Part shown: positions 11,992 through 30,526 of the stretch, one piece after another
How the letters are laid out: each line of letters starts with the position of its first letter
Position numbering within the stretch: the stretch's first letter is position 1
Origin: Balamuthia mandrillaris
Taxonomy: Eukaryota > Discosea > Longamoebia > Balamuthiidae
DNA length: 64,000 nt
NCBI GenBank assembly: GCA_031835245.1
Contig: JAVKOQ010000091.1
Coordinates: 1 to 64,000, forward strand
Direction: 5' to 3'
Made by a program: the position numbers and the translations under genes
Notes under the pieces: model-generated
Databases searched by the model: none
What the model was told of the DNA's origin: nothing
What the model saw: the letters and a program-made list of their open reading frames with translations, nothing else

Positions 11992-12434
11992 CTTCGTTTA
12001 CTGTGAGCGGTTCCTTTTTTTTTCTTTTTCTCCTTCTCCTCCTTCCGTCTCCGTCAGCGATCCCTTTTTCTGTTGTTCAACCACAAGATGCATTGCCTTT
12101 TTCATCCACCTTTTGCCATTTTTGGTCCAATAATTTCTTCAACGTATCGGCAACTGCTAGAACCAGACCCGCCATTCCTGTGCAAGAGGACGTCACAACA
12201 GCACATGTAATGACGAAGCAGAGATACTACCTACAAGTTAAACGGCATTGGCATCAGTTTCTGACAGTGTTGCTCAGGCGTGGCTGTGAACCCGGTTCAT
12301 AGATGATCAACAAACTATTATAAAGAGGTAGCAGTAAAATATCGAGAAAAAAAATATAGAAATGTATTTGTACAAGAAGAGAACAATTCTCTTTACATAA
12401 ACCCAATTTTCTGCGAATAGGGCTCATCTTTTCG
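11992..12434. other. Intergenic region between two minus-strand genes
   Basis: About 440 bp with no gene I can support. It should hold the 5' flank of the FG-GAP gene and the 3' UTR of the zinc-finger gene. A C/T-rich stretch at 12014-12055 lies just upstream of the FG-GAP start. No clear core promoter motif is visible. Confidence 0.4.
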
Positions 12435-12462
12435 TTATCTATTTGAGAAAGCGAGATAGAGA

Positions 12463-12500
<38 letters not shown>

Positions 12501-14681
12501 AATTTAGCGTGAATGAAGGTTTTGACTACCAGAACGAGTATTAGGGGGTTGTAAAATGCATACCTGGCAAAGCCGTTGGGAGCATGTGCGTTGCTGCCGG
12601 AGGAACTAGTTGTGGATCGCCGTTTGGCAAAAGTTTTGTACCATGAGGCATGTTGTTTCTTTTCGTGGGTGGAAAGGTTAGCTTTCTGTGAAAAAGATTT
12701 GCCACAACCGGGGAACCCGCAAACATAAGGTCTCTCTCCTGTTAACGACCAATTTTTGTGAAACACAAGTGTGAACAGGTTGACTCTCTGGAAAAGGAGA
12801 GGGACAGAGAGAAAAAAGCGAAGAGAGAGAAAGAAAATACAAGAGAATAACCGCGTACCTGTATGAATACGTTGATGCCTCCGAAGATTCGAAGCCTGAG
12901 TAAAACTTTTGCCGCAGTGACTGCAAATGTGAGGCTTGCTTCCTTCGTGGGTGTTCATGTGTTCCTTCAAGGAGGCGCTATGAGCAAATCTCTTTTCACA
13001 GCCTGGGTGAGTACACGCGTAAGGCTTCTCCTTGGTATGAACGCGAATGTGTTGAGTCAAGTTAGAGCTGTCCGCAAAGGCCTTTCCACAAGCATCACAA
13101 ACGTAGGGTTTGGACCCTGGATTCTTTTTGGCTATGTTGTATATACACACCTAAAACAATTTGTGCAAAAAAAAAAAAAAAACTGAGAACAAAAAACAAC
13201 AAAAAGAACCAAAATAGCAAAAAACAAAGGTTGCGTACTTGGATAGTAAAGGGTTTTTCATCTCTGAGGTTGGGTGGTTCCGCCTTGTCCTTCTTCGCAA
13301 CGTGCGCCACGTCTTGATTCTCTTGAGAAAAATCGTTCTCTTCCCCGAAGTTCGCCATGGTACCGTTATCGCTTTCTTTCAATCTTTCTTTGCCCTTGTT
13401 TGCCTTCCTGCGCTTGATAGGTAAATTGGAGACGGATTCTCGGCGAGAGAGCCGCTTTCGTTTCGTTTTTTCTGGTACTTGCTCTATGATATGCCGCACA
13501 TCTTCATCCACGTAATCGGGATCAGATTCTTCATCGTCCACCTCTTGCTTGATGGGTTGTTGGCTCAAGGCTTTGCATACGTGGTGCTCTCCAGCATCAG
13601 GTGAATGTTCAACATCAGGATCAGTAGTAGGCTTTCGATAATCAGAAGAGGAGGAGGAGGAAGATGAAGATGAAGATGAAGAGGATGAGGATGAGGAGGA
13701 GGAGGAGGAGGAGGAGGAGGAAGAGGAAGGAGCAAGTGGCATCAAGTCCAACGCGTCATGCTTTCCTTCTCCCTGGGAACCTTCTTCTTTGCGGGCAAGA
13801 AGTGGCGCCTTCTTGTGCACTTCCAGCTGCTCCTCCACAAAGGATTTCAACTTTTGCAGCGTGTTATCGTCTAAGTCGGCAAGATCGATAGTTATATCAT
13901 TGTCCGCAGATGTCCGCAAGTTTCGAGGGGCATAGCAGCGCAACAAGTCAATGACCTTGAGTTGATCTCGGTTGGAGAGGCGGCTTATGTTTACCGAGAG
14001 CTTGCGCCTTTCTTCCATGTTGAGAACCTTGGGCTTGTCTTTTTTCCTTTTTTCCATGTTCCCGGGAGCATCGTCATCAGGCTCGAGCTCCGCCTCAGCG
14101 ATTAGGGAAGACACTCGTTTGCTCCGCTCGTTTTCAGACTCATACTCCGAGTTGTAGTCGTTTTCAGAGGAGAGATCACCTTCCTCCCCGCTTTTACCTT
14201 CCTCCTTGTACAGCGTCTTCTGCAACCTCTTTTGTGCTCTAGTTTTGGCTTTCCTCCCCTTTTGCATTTCCTCTCCTTCCTTCCATGCCGCCAGGGGAAA
14301 GGAAGGCGAAGAAGAAGAAGAAGAAGAAGAAGAAGAAAAGGAAGAGGTGGAAGGTGGTAAAGAGGACGCCTTATGACGAGCTCTGCTGCTGGAGAGTCCA
14401 TGGTGGTCATAGGACACTGCCGAGGGTGGAGGAGAGGGCAACCTACGCTGACGGCTTCTTCCTCGCCTTTCTGTCTCTTCCTCTTCATCGTCCTCAATGC
14501 CCTTCTTGCTTCTTCCTCCTCCTATCCGCTTGTCTTGAGTTGTCGTTTCTTTGCGTAGAGTGGGCTTAAAGGTCGTATTGGTAAGCTTGTCAATAATCTG
14601 GCCTCGCCGCTCTTGGTACTCGTCCTTATCCATGTGCCCTTGCTTGAACAGGGCTCTCAATCTTTCCAGATCAGTTTCCAT
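12435..14681 (-). CDS. NET-domain protein with four C2H2 zinc fingers
   Basis: Exons (minus): 14681-13239, 13150-12859, 12738-12564 and a tiny terminal exon 12438-12435 that supplies the stop; about 637 aa. Residues 1-37 form a helical hairpin of SHOCT type (LERLRALFKQ, then DEYQERR). Residues about 224-284 match the NET (extra-terminal) domain of BET proteins: RRKLSVNISRLS, then ITIDLADLDDNTLQKLKSFV. A 30-residue Ser run and acidic/basic disordered stretches follow. Four C2H2 fingers lie in the last 150 residues (consensus C-x2/4-C-x12-H-x3-5-H, TGERPY-type linker), so it should bind DNA. No bromodomain is seen. In BET proteins the NET domain recruits chromatin factors, so this is probably a chromatin-linked transcription factor; that role is inferred. 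The last exon is the least certain part, since the frame would otherwise read on to 12254. Confidence 0.85.
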
Positions 14682-15465
14682 TTTTGGCTCTTACTGTAGT
14701 GATTATTCGGCTTATTACCACAGAAAACGACAATAAAAATGGTCAGCCAAAATAAAAAGTGTAGCACGCAAGACTTCACTTGACACACATAATATAAAAA
14801 CCTGTCTACTTCGGTGGTTGTTCTTCTTATTGCCAAGCGTATTGAAAGCTCTTAGCTTCTACGCGCTTCTCTAAAAGCCTTGTTAGTCTGCTTTGTCTTG
14901 TTTTTTTTTAAAAAAAAACAAAGTGAGATTTTCTATTCCTTCAGGCAAGAAAAAGAGTGTTTTTTTTTAAAATGCCAAAGTAAGTACAAACCTCCACCAA
15001 AGAGTGGCAATTGGCTTTCCTTCTCCTCTGTCCTTTCGGCCAAAGTCTCTCTAACAATTTGCTCCCTTTGCCCCCGGTGCCCCTGCGCCACCAACCCGCT
15101 CCTGCTTCTGCCTCTTCCTTTCTTCTGCTACTCCTGTCCCTTTCTTTCCTCCTGTTCGGCAGCAGCCACTACTTTCTTTTTTCAGGCAACACAACAACAA
15201 CCACACAGAAAAAAAAAGGGGGGCAACGGGAAATTTCCCAACAACGAAATTTCGTATGGTGTCGACGAAATGATACATTTATCAAAACAGGAAATAATTA
15301 ATAAGTAATAACGTTAATATATTTTGTTACCTCTCTTCAGGGGCCGTTACATCTTCTTTCGTTCTCGTCTCTGTGCAACAAAAACGAAAGCAGCCTCTGT
15401 TTATTTTTAGGTTCGTGTTCGCCTCTCGAGTTTGCGCTCTCTTATTTTTTTCTGCTGGCCTGAAG
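14682..15465. promoter_or_regulatory. Divergent intergenic region with clustered palindromes
   Basis: 783 bp between two genes transcribed away from each other, so it must hold both promoters. It contains T9A9 at 14901-14918, a T-run with short A-run at 14961-14974, and three perfect palindromes close together: GGGAAATTTCCC (15228-15239), ACGAAATTTCGT (15244-15255) and GTCGAC (15261-15266). The first two share the AAATTT core. No coding frame is convincing. Confidence 0.45.
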
Positions 15466-16168
15466 ATGCAGAAGGAGGACGAAGACCTCCAACGAACCAG
15501 GAGTCGTTCCTCCTCCTTTCCCTCTGCCCACCCTCCTGAGCTCTTGCTCTCTCTTCCCCAGGAATCCTCCTCCTCCTCCTCTTCCATCAACACAGCATGC
15601 ACCAGCTCTTCTTCCTCTCCGCGCAGCCCAAGGCTCCTCTTTCCCAAAGGCAAATCCAAAACCAAAGCCAAAGCCAAGGCGGCCAGCGAGATACGCTTCC
15701 GCCCTTCTCCTTCCATCTCTGCTGCTTCTGCAACCACTTCAAACGACAAGAAGAAGGACAAGAAAAAGGAAAAAGAGGCGGAACAAACTGCTCTGTCAGA
15801 AGGACCTCCCAGGAGAAGAAAGAGAGCAAACACCGATAACGCAGGCCTTGAAAAACCAGCTGGTGTTATATTCGAGCCCAAACGCACGGGAAGTGCTGAT
15901 ACCATGACCAGAAAGCCCAGCAAAGGCAAGAGTAAGAGCAACAAATCCTCTTCTCGAGAGCTCTCTGATGACGAGGAGCCCTCTTCCAGCCCTTCCTCGC
16001 CTTCTTCCCTCTCTTCCTCTCCTGCTAGCAGTTTTGGTAGGGGCAAGAAAAACCGTCACAACGCCAACAGCCATCCTGTGCGGAGTTCTGCCGGAAAGGC
16101 CTCCCGCAAGGCTGTTTTACCACCAAAAAAGAAAGTAGCAGGAAGTTGGCATGTTCGTGTTCCTTCTC

Positions 16169-16220
<52 letters not shown>

Positions 16221-17823
16221 ACATTTTCGATTATTCTATATTTCCGTCTCATTCGTTTTTTGTCTAATGTGCAACAAATAAACAAAGGGAGCCCCAAAGT
16301 TGAACCTGTCCAAAGCACAGGAAGTAGAGTCGAGCTCCAAGCTAAGTCCTCGAAGGAAAGCCTCCGATGCTTTGAAGCGCAGTTTCTCCTTCCAGAAGAT
16401 ACGCAACAAGAAGGAAGAGAAGTCGCGACTGGAGAAACAATTGGAGAAGTTAAGCGAACTGGAGCGATTGGACATGCAGTACCAACTCAGTTGGAAAAAG
16501 TTTGAGCTAGAAAAGCAGAAACGAGTAGAACGAAAGCACTCCTATCAGAAAAACGGCAGTGGCTCTAGCTCAGAGGAGGAAGACGAAAGAGTCAAGGAGA
16601 GAAAAGGCAAGGTAAAAGGGAGAGAAGAAAAACACGAGGATCATGATGCTAGCTGGACCAACCAGTTGAAGAAGAAAGAGAAGAAAACAAAGATGGGAAT
16701 GCAGTTAGGAGGAAGTTTGGCGTTCATTCCGGAAGAAGCCAACGGAGTGATGTGCGTTGTCTCATCGGAATGGGTGCTCAACGACAGCGACGTTGAAACA
16801 TCAAAACTAGAGAAGGAGTTAACGACCAGAAAAATGGCAAGAAGCAATAAGAGTATTGTGGGGGAAGAAGCAGAAGAAGAGGTTGATCAGCATGATGCTG
16901 ATGCAGATGACGATGACGCGGTAATGAAAGAATTGCGAGCTTTAGAATTGGAGATTGAAGAGAGCAGAGAGAAGAGACCCATCCGAAGAAGTACTTTTCG
17001 CAAGAGCGAAGAGAACAAGCCCAAGATCAACGATGCTCAGAGAAGGCGCTTTCAGAAGGAGCTCAGAAAGGCCAAGGAGAAAATGAATCGCGAGGAAGAA
17101 GAAGAGCAGCTTCGAAGCACGAAGAAAGAGAAAAGGCGGAGCGCAGAGGTAACGAGCTCGGAACGAGGAGGCAGCTGGATCAAAAGATTTGGAGGAGGTG
17201 TTAAAGACGACAAAAAAGAAAAGAAGTCGGACAAAAAACTTAAAAAGTCAAAACGTGGTTCCTCTTCCGCCAGAAACTCTCCTTACGAAGCCAAACGGAA
17301 GCATGACAAAGAGCAAGATAATGAAAGCCAACAAAGCCTGAATGATACAACATCTACCGCTTCTGAAGAAAGCATCCCCCGCACGGATTCGATGGAAGGA
17401 TGGGACCTTGAAGGCCCGTCCGCCTCTTTTCCGTCGAAGAAAACTCCTCTATTAGTCTCCTCTTTCGTGAACTTGGATGACGAGCTTGTTATCGAAGATA
17501 GCAACACAGACGACGAGCAATCCGAACAAAACAAGAAGATGAAGGCGGACAAAAAGATCGATGATGCCGCCAAGGACTTTTTTTGCCTTGACGATGAGTG
17601 CGAAACAGGAACGGAAGGATACATCAGCACTCTAGAAGAAGAGGATGAGGACGATGAGAGCGAGAGAGAAAGGAGCAACAAATCTGGTCGGATATTGCTC
17701 TTCACGGAGTCGCAGAGGTGCGTAAGCATTCAAGCCACCGACAGCAGGGATGACCTCCGCGCACAGATACTGGAGGCACGTTCCAACAAGGAAATCCTTG
17801 CTTCTCCCAATTCTGCTGATTGA
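15466..17823 (+). CDS. Hypothetical Lys/Ser-rich coiled-coil protein
   Basis: I do not recognise this protein. ATG at 15466; the likely intron is 16135-16287, which contains a long CT array and an in-frame stop and keeps phase 0, giving about 734 aa. The N-terminal third is Ser/Lys/Arg-rich with nuclear-localisation-like clusters. Residues about 230-300 look like a coiled coil (KKEEKSRLEKQLEKLSELER). Acidic and basic charge-clustered segments follow, including further helical Glu/Lys/Arg runs near nt 16920-17120, and the C-terminus is acidic. No catalytic motif or membrane segment is visible. A nuclear or cytoskeletal scaffold role is only a guess. The splice donor is the weakest point of the model. 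Confidence 0.7.
16164..16219 (+). repeat. (CT)n array in an intron
   Basis: About 56 bp of nearly pure CT on the sense strand inside the predicted intron 16135-16287. The position fits a polypyrimidine tract, but it is far longer than needed. Confidence 0.9.
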
Positions 17824-17849
17824 GGAAACAAAAAGCGAAAGAAAGAAAG

Positions 17850-17900
<51 letters not shown>

Positions 17901-18216
17901 CGTTGTGTACTTGTGTGAACTGTATAGCTTTAGCTAAAGAAACCCCTATCTATTTAAAACAAACAACAACAAAAAAATGAGCACAGTTCGTGGTGCTTGA
18001 TGTGGGGAGAGGAAGCAAACGCCTACTCATTATAATAATAAGAAGAATAATTATCAGATTAAGAATAATTTTTAAGGGAACCCGATTGATGGATAAATCT
18101 CCAGGCAAATAGTGAGAGAGAAGAGCAAAGACCAGATATTTGTTTGCTAACGTACTCTCACTTTTGTGTTCTGCGGTAGGTAACCACCAAGAACAAGCCA
18201 ACTGAAACGGGTCGCA
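17824..18216. other. Intergenic region with a (GA)n array
   Basis: 393 bp between two plus-strand genes. A nearly pure GA array runs from 17854 to 17896, just after the stop of the upstream gene. The rest is AT-rich with no coding frame; it should hold the promoter of the next gene, but no clear motif is visible. Confidence 0.55.
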
Positions 18217-20171
18217 ATGGACGGTAAGTGGCGGCTGTCCTTTTGTTGTTATTTTGGACCAAAACTGTGTTGTTGTTGTTGATGTTTTTTTTTTTGTTTG
18301 TTTGTGGGGACGTACAGCACAACAATTGAAGAAAGAGCTCGAGAAGCTGGACGAGGTGCTGAACATGGGGTTCATTTTTGAGGAGGAGTACCAACGTAGA
18401 AAGGCTGAGCTCTACGCCAAAGCTGGTAAAATTTGTTCATACCCTCGTTTCTTCCTTCCTCCTCTTTGCTGCTTCCTATTTCTGTTTCTGTTTTTTTGAT
18501 TCTGACCCTGTGTTAAGGGTTGGAGGCGCCTCCCGAAGAACCAAAGACACAACCTACAACCTCTTTGCCGTCGTTTGGTGTCTCTCCTGTGAACACTCTC
18601 TCCTTCACCACCACTTCCTACTCTCCTCCTCCTTCCCTCTCCAACAGCTGGAACAACAGCTACAACAACACCAACGACTTTGTCATCGATGACACTCCTT
18701 CCTTTACTTCCAATTACTACCAACCCCCAAAGGAAGAACAAGAACCTACCCAACCATCTTATTTCACCACTTCAACCTCTTCCTACTCTCCTCCTTCTTC
18801 CCTCTCCAACAGCTGGAACCAGCACAATGACTATAATGACGATGAACCGCAACAACAATACCAACAACAGCAACAATCAACGGAACCCAGAGGAGAGGAA
18901 GAGAATACAAAGGCGGCGTACATAATGTATGGCATGAACGTTGATGGTATCGTTATCTACATTAAGGATAGGCGTGGCCTCTTTCAGTTAGAACCGATAC
19001 CTGCTGGCACTTCCTTGCACACCATCCAACAGCGGCTCTCTGTCAGTCATCCCGTCTTACATAGAGTTCAGGCTCCTTCTTCAAATTGCGAATCCGCAAC
19101 TATATATACAAAAGAGGAGGACCGCGTTCCTGCCGGTCATTATGTTCTTAAGCAGGTACAACATGAATTCCTTATTTTCTTGTACTACCACTCTAACTTT
19201 CTCGTTTTTACGTCTCTTCTGCATCTAAAAACAGAAATACATACGTCCATTTAGGACAGGTTGCGACATGCGCATCACCGGCAAGGTTTTATCCTGGTCA
19301 GTAGCTTTCCTTTCTCTGCTTTGCCGTTATGGTTATTGTCTTGGTCTTGGGCTTTGTCTGTGTTTTGTTTTGCTTTGCTTTTCTTCTGAATACTAATTAT
19401 ATGCTGATCAGGTCGCCGGACGTGAGCGGGGACACCAACGAGATGGAAGAAATGTGCCAAATCGGCAATTACACACACGGGTATCACTTACAGCGTCCAG
19501 AGATGCCCGTATCCAATCATAGTTATAATTGGGGCTATGGCCAAGTTCCCGATGACTGCCGCCCTGACATCGACTGGCGTTGGTTGCGTTCAGGCAAAAG
19601 CCGATTGGAGCAAACTTTGGGCTTTCGCCTCCAATTCAATGCAGATGTGGAGATGGGGGAGAGCTTGGGAAAGCATGGCTATGTCAACACCTTCTCGCGG
19701 TTTAAGAAGTGGAAGGAAATGGTGGAGGAGTGGAAGCAGGACAAGCAGCAGCTGTGGAGAGAGGAGGACCAGCGTGTGGCCAGAAGGGAGAGCGAGAGCA
19801 GACAGGAAGGAGTAGTCACTGAATCGTACGGAAGCAATGCAAATGCGGAAGAAGCAGAATTGATGGAGCGCATGCAGAAGCAATTCCCGTGGTTGCCACC
19901 AAATCCCCATTACTATGCGGGCGGACTCAACTCGCACGACGCTCAGCCCATGTGGCGGTACTTTGATCCCAAGGATGTCGATCTTGCCAACCCTCCTCGT
20001 TGTCGATTCCGCATGAAGAAAAGGCAAACTCCCGTTACTGAAACGGAATGGCAGACAGAACCCGTCTCGCAACAAACGGAGGAGCCCTGGCAAACAACCC
20101 CTCCTCCTTGGGAATCACCTGAGCCCTGGGAAACGCCACAACCCTGGCCAACAGCAGGCATGTGGTCTTAA
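18217..20171 (+). CDS. Hypothetical protein with N-terminal SHOCT-like hairpin
   Basis: Exons: 18217-18223 (ATG plus four bases), 18318-18425, 18518-19155, 19235-19296, 19412-20171; phases agree, about 524 aa. The 7-base first coding exon is supported by a consensus GTAAGT donor. Residues 3-37 (LKKELEKLDE, then EEEYQRRKAEL) resemble a SHOCT helical hairpin. A Ser/Thr/Pro/Asn/Gln-rich linker with a repeated SYSPPxSLSNSWN unit follows. A globular central region (about 155-300) and a conserved-looking C-terminal region rich in Trp, Tyr and Asp (DWRWLRSGKSR; FPWLPPNPHYYAGG) come next, and the tail repeats PWE/PWxT units. I do not recognise the family. No membrane segment or signal peptide is visible. 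Real coding is well supported by splicing. Confidence 0.75.
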
Positions 20172-27211
<7,040 letters not shown>

Positions 27212-27275
27212 CAAATAAGTTCTGGTTCTCTTTCGTTATTTTGTCATTCTTGTAAAAACTAAACAAATATAACGT

Positions 27276-28050
27276 TTACAATGCACCACCTCGAATGATA
27301 GAGCCTTCTCTGACCCTGGCGTTCATTGCTTGCCTGGGATTCTCTTCATCATCAGAGCTGGCCTCGGCGGCCTCACCTCTATTCTGCATCTCAACGCCTT
27401 CATCCTCCTCTTTCTTCCGGAATAGAGAGTCCAGCTTGCCAAAGACCTTGTCTTCCAAAGCGCTGTTGCAGGCAAGGGCGCCGGCTGGTGTCCTCTTGAT
27501 GACGGATCCGCCTCTGCCTTTCATGTCATAACCACTGCCTCCATGATGATCCTCATCCAAACCTGTTGTCAATGTAAGTTGTTAGCAGCAATCTCTGTGA
27601 GAAACTGAAATAGAAATAACGCGGAAGACACTGACCAGCAATTTCGACGGTGTGAGAAACCCGCAAGAAACCAAGCACGCGGAGAGCAAAAAACAATATT
27701 CCAGAGAGGCTGCAAGACCACAACGCGATAACTATTACAGCGACGATCTGGACACCAAGTTGCTTGCCAGAAGAAGACTACCAATGAAACACATTAGTGA
27801 ATGTCTCCCACTAAGCAGGCATTCAACGTACGCCAACAAAGACTCCGTAATCGTCACTTTCGCGATAAACCTCTGCCACATGGTCCTCCGAAGCAAAAAA
27901 TCCAACGGCAATAACGCCCCAAGCACCACAGAAGAAATGGAGTGGAGATGCGTCCACTGGATCGTCAATTCTCAACAGCTCCAGCAATTTGGATGAGAAG
28001 AAGTAAACAAAAGCACTGATAACTGCACTCAATGAAACGAATAAGTACTG

Positions 28051-28095
<45 letters not shown>

Positions 28096-28636
28096 ATAAA
28101 GGTACTAATACAACGTACTCCCAATAACTAACGCAGCCCATGGTTGCACCACTGAACAACCAGCCGTGATGCCAATAAGTCCTGCCAACGCTCCGTTCAA
28201 CGCCGTTGACAGATCCATCAGCAGTGCTTTGTCCATAACAGCTGACCACATAATGCTGATGAAGAGCGTGAAGACAGCGCCAGCACAAGCTGAGACGGTT
28301 GTTGTTACAGCGCTGCGAGCAGCCACGGCAGAAAAGCCGCCGGACGCCATCAAAGTAGAGCCTGGGTTGAATCCATACCAACCAGTCCACAAAATGAAAG
28401 TTCTAAAGAGAAAAATAAAGGAGCGTGAGCTCGTGATTGTGAAACCTCAAGAATCACAAAAAGAGGTGGTAAACCCTAAAGCGCTGTAGGCAATGTTGTG
28501 GCCATGAATCTTGCCCGTGAACCATTTTCCTTTGTCGAATCTGCCCAATCGGGGACCAATGATAATGGCTCCCATTAAGCCGCATCCACCTCCCACCATG
28601 TGCACCACTCTGTTTTGAAGAAACGAAAGAGGAAAT

Positions 28637-28676
<40 letters not shown>

Positions 28677-29508
28677 GAAGTGTTATTACCCACTCCCAGC
28701 AAAGTCTATAAGTCCCACATCACTGACGAAATAATCTCCATCAGCTTTGAATGCGCTGAGCCAACCTGTTGAGCTCCAACACCCTTCTTTCCGTGTTAGT
28801 AGAGTACTTCAACTAAAAGAACGAAACTATAGCAAAGCAGACAAGAATATACTTACAATGGACTACAACTGGATAGATAAAGCCACTGATGGCAGAAGTG
28901 TAGATCAAATAAGCTTTCATGCGGCATCGTTCTGCTACACATCCAGAGACGATTGTGGCTGCTGTGGCTGCAAACGTGAACTTTTCGTTTTGTCTTTAGT
29001 TCCACGAAAAATAACAATTTAAAACAAAGAAGATAGTTACTTGGAAGAAGAAATAAATATAACTCTGTGTAGAGTCGTCGTCATCAATTCCAGAGAGAGC
29101 AAAATATCTGTCACCAATGAACTCGTTGTCATCTTCGTCTCCGAAGGCAAAGCCAAAGCCAACCAGGTAGAACACCAAACCTCCGAATGCAGCATCCGCT
29201 AAGTTCTTTTTATTACAACAAGAAACAATTCCCTCAGTTCTGTTTTTCAGCTCAAGAAGCTCTTCAAGCGAGAAACATACCTTCAAAAGAATGTTTGTAA
29301 CGTTTTTTTGTTGAATGGAACCAGCTTCCAACAACGCAAAACCAGCTTGCATGACTGTTGCAGTAACGCGTGAGACGAGACAACAAGGCAGAAGAACAGG
29401 AAGAAACTGAGACGTACAGAAAACGAGAGTGCCAGCAACTAACACCCAGATTGTATCAAGGTCGCTGGCAAGAGCAGCAACGGCATCTTCTGATCCTGCA
29501 CTCGACAT
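27276..29508 (-). CDS. AMT: Ammonium transporter (Amt/MEP/Rh family)
   Basis: Ten exons (minus): 29508-29418, 29354-29281, 29205-29041, 28980-28857, 28765-28690, 28609-28475, 28402-28119, 28022-27832, 27777-27636, 27562-27276; about 522 aa. The fold is the 11-helix Amt channel. Recognisable: [19 protein letters not shown] TM2 start, [25 protein letters not shown] with the first pore His (about residue 180), [12 protein letters not shown], and HFFCGAWG with the second pore His (about 345). The C-terminal regulatory tail starts with the family motif [12 protein letters not shown]. It moves ammonium across the plasma or vacuolar membrane. The exon 7/8 join uses an internal acceptor at 28023-28024, because only that one keeps the usual spacing between WAALVIG and SKLL. 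The usual HW-x-W after TM5 is shortened to HCWLSAF in my model, so that junction deserves a check. Confidence 0.93.
28053..28094 (-). repeat. (CT)n array (GA on plus) in an intron of the ammonium transporter
   Basis: A 42-bp pure dinucleotide array in intron 7, CT on the coding strand. Confidence 0.9.
28640..28673 (-). repeat. (CT)n array (GA on plus) in an intron of the ammonium transporter
   Basis: A 34-bp pure dinucleotide array in intron 5, again CT on the coding strand. Confidence 0.9.
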
Positions 29509-29839
29509 GTTGTGCTATGCGTAACTTGTAAGAAAGAGAAAAGCTTACTGCAATGGTCGTTTCTCTCTTTGGCTTAGTTTTAATCGCGATGCTGTTATTA
29601 TGCATATGTCAAATAACAGGAAGGCTTGAAGGGATAGGGAGATGTATTGCGTCATTTAACGAAAGAGGCAAGATCCACGACAAAGTTCCTCCAACCCGAA
29701 CTTGGTTAATACATGTAGTCGTAAGTTTCGCAATCCGTGAACATAAACAATCAATTACAAACTTGATGTTAATTAATCGTTCTGGCCTGCCGCTTGGTGC
29801 ACCCTTTCCGCTTGCTGAGCCTTTGGTGAGGAGTGTTGG
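29509..29839. other. Intergenic region between the ammonium transporter and XPC
   Basis: 331 bp holding the promoter of the transporter and the 3' end of XPC (both minus strand). A plus-strand frame (29553-29903) starts here but overlaps XPC coding and shows no family feature, so I do not call it. Confidence 0.5.
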
Positions 29840-30481
29840 TTACATTTTTTCAAATGTCATGGTGAGGCCGCAAATGGAACAGCTCTTTGTCCACAAGCCC
29901 TGATCTTCGTCCACCAAAGTCTCTTGAAAGGCATGAGCGTGACTGATAGATAAACCTTTTGACAATTGCTGTGGACTGCCATCAGAAGAAGACAAGAAAG
30001 ATGATGAGGAAGAGGAGGAAGAAGATGAGGTGGGTGAAGAGGAGAGCTGTTGTGACGTCTCTCCGTGGTGTTCACTATTGCTTAGATCAATAGTTGCCGT
30101 TGAAGAAGAAGCAGGTTCATTGGTATTGTAGTTTTCGTTGATGTATTCTTGGACCAGTATTCTCTTTGCTAGCTTACGCCATCGCTCGGCCACCAGCTTT
30201 CTTCTCTTTTCTCGCTCTGCTTGCAGTTTTCGGTACATTTCCTCTTCACAAACCTTTTAAAACATTTTACTAAGGAGAGAAGAAGAGGGAGAAAAAGGGA
30301 GTGTAAAAACGTGAACGAGCAGTACCTCTCTCAAGAGATCAGCAAATTCCTCAAAAACAACTCCTCCCTGGATATCAGGATAAGAACGACCTCCTTGAGT
30401 CTTCCAAGCTACCTGTAAAGACCAAGAAACAATAGCTGAGCAACAACAAATCTGAGAGGAGAGAAGTGGCTGAAAAAAAGT

Positions 30482-30526
<45 letters not shown>

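Noticed and set aside
29553-29903. Plus-strand frame beginning with a hydrophobic stretch
   Set aside because: It overlaps the XPC coding end on the other strand and shows no family feature.
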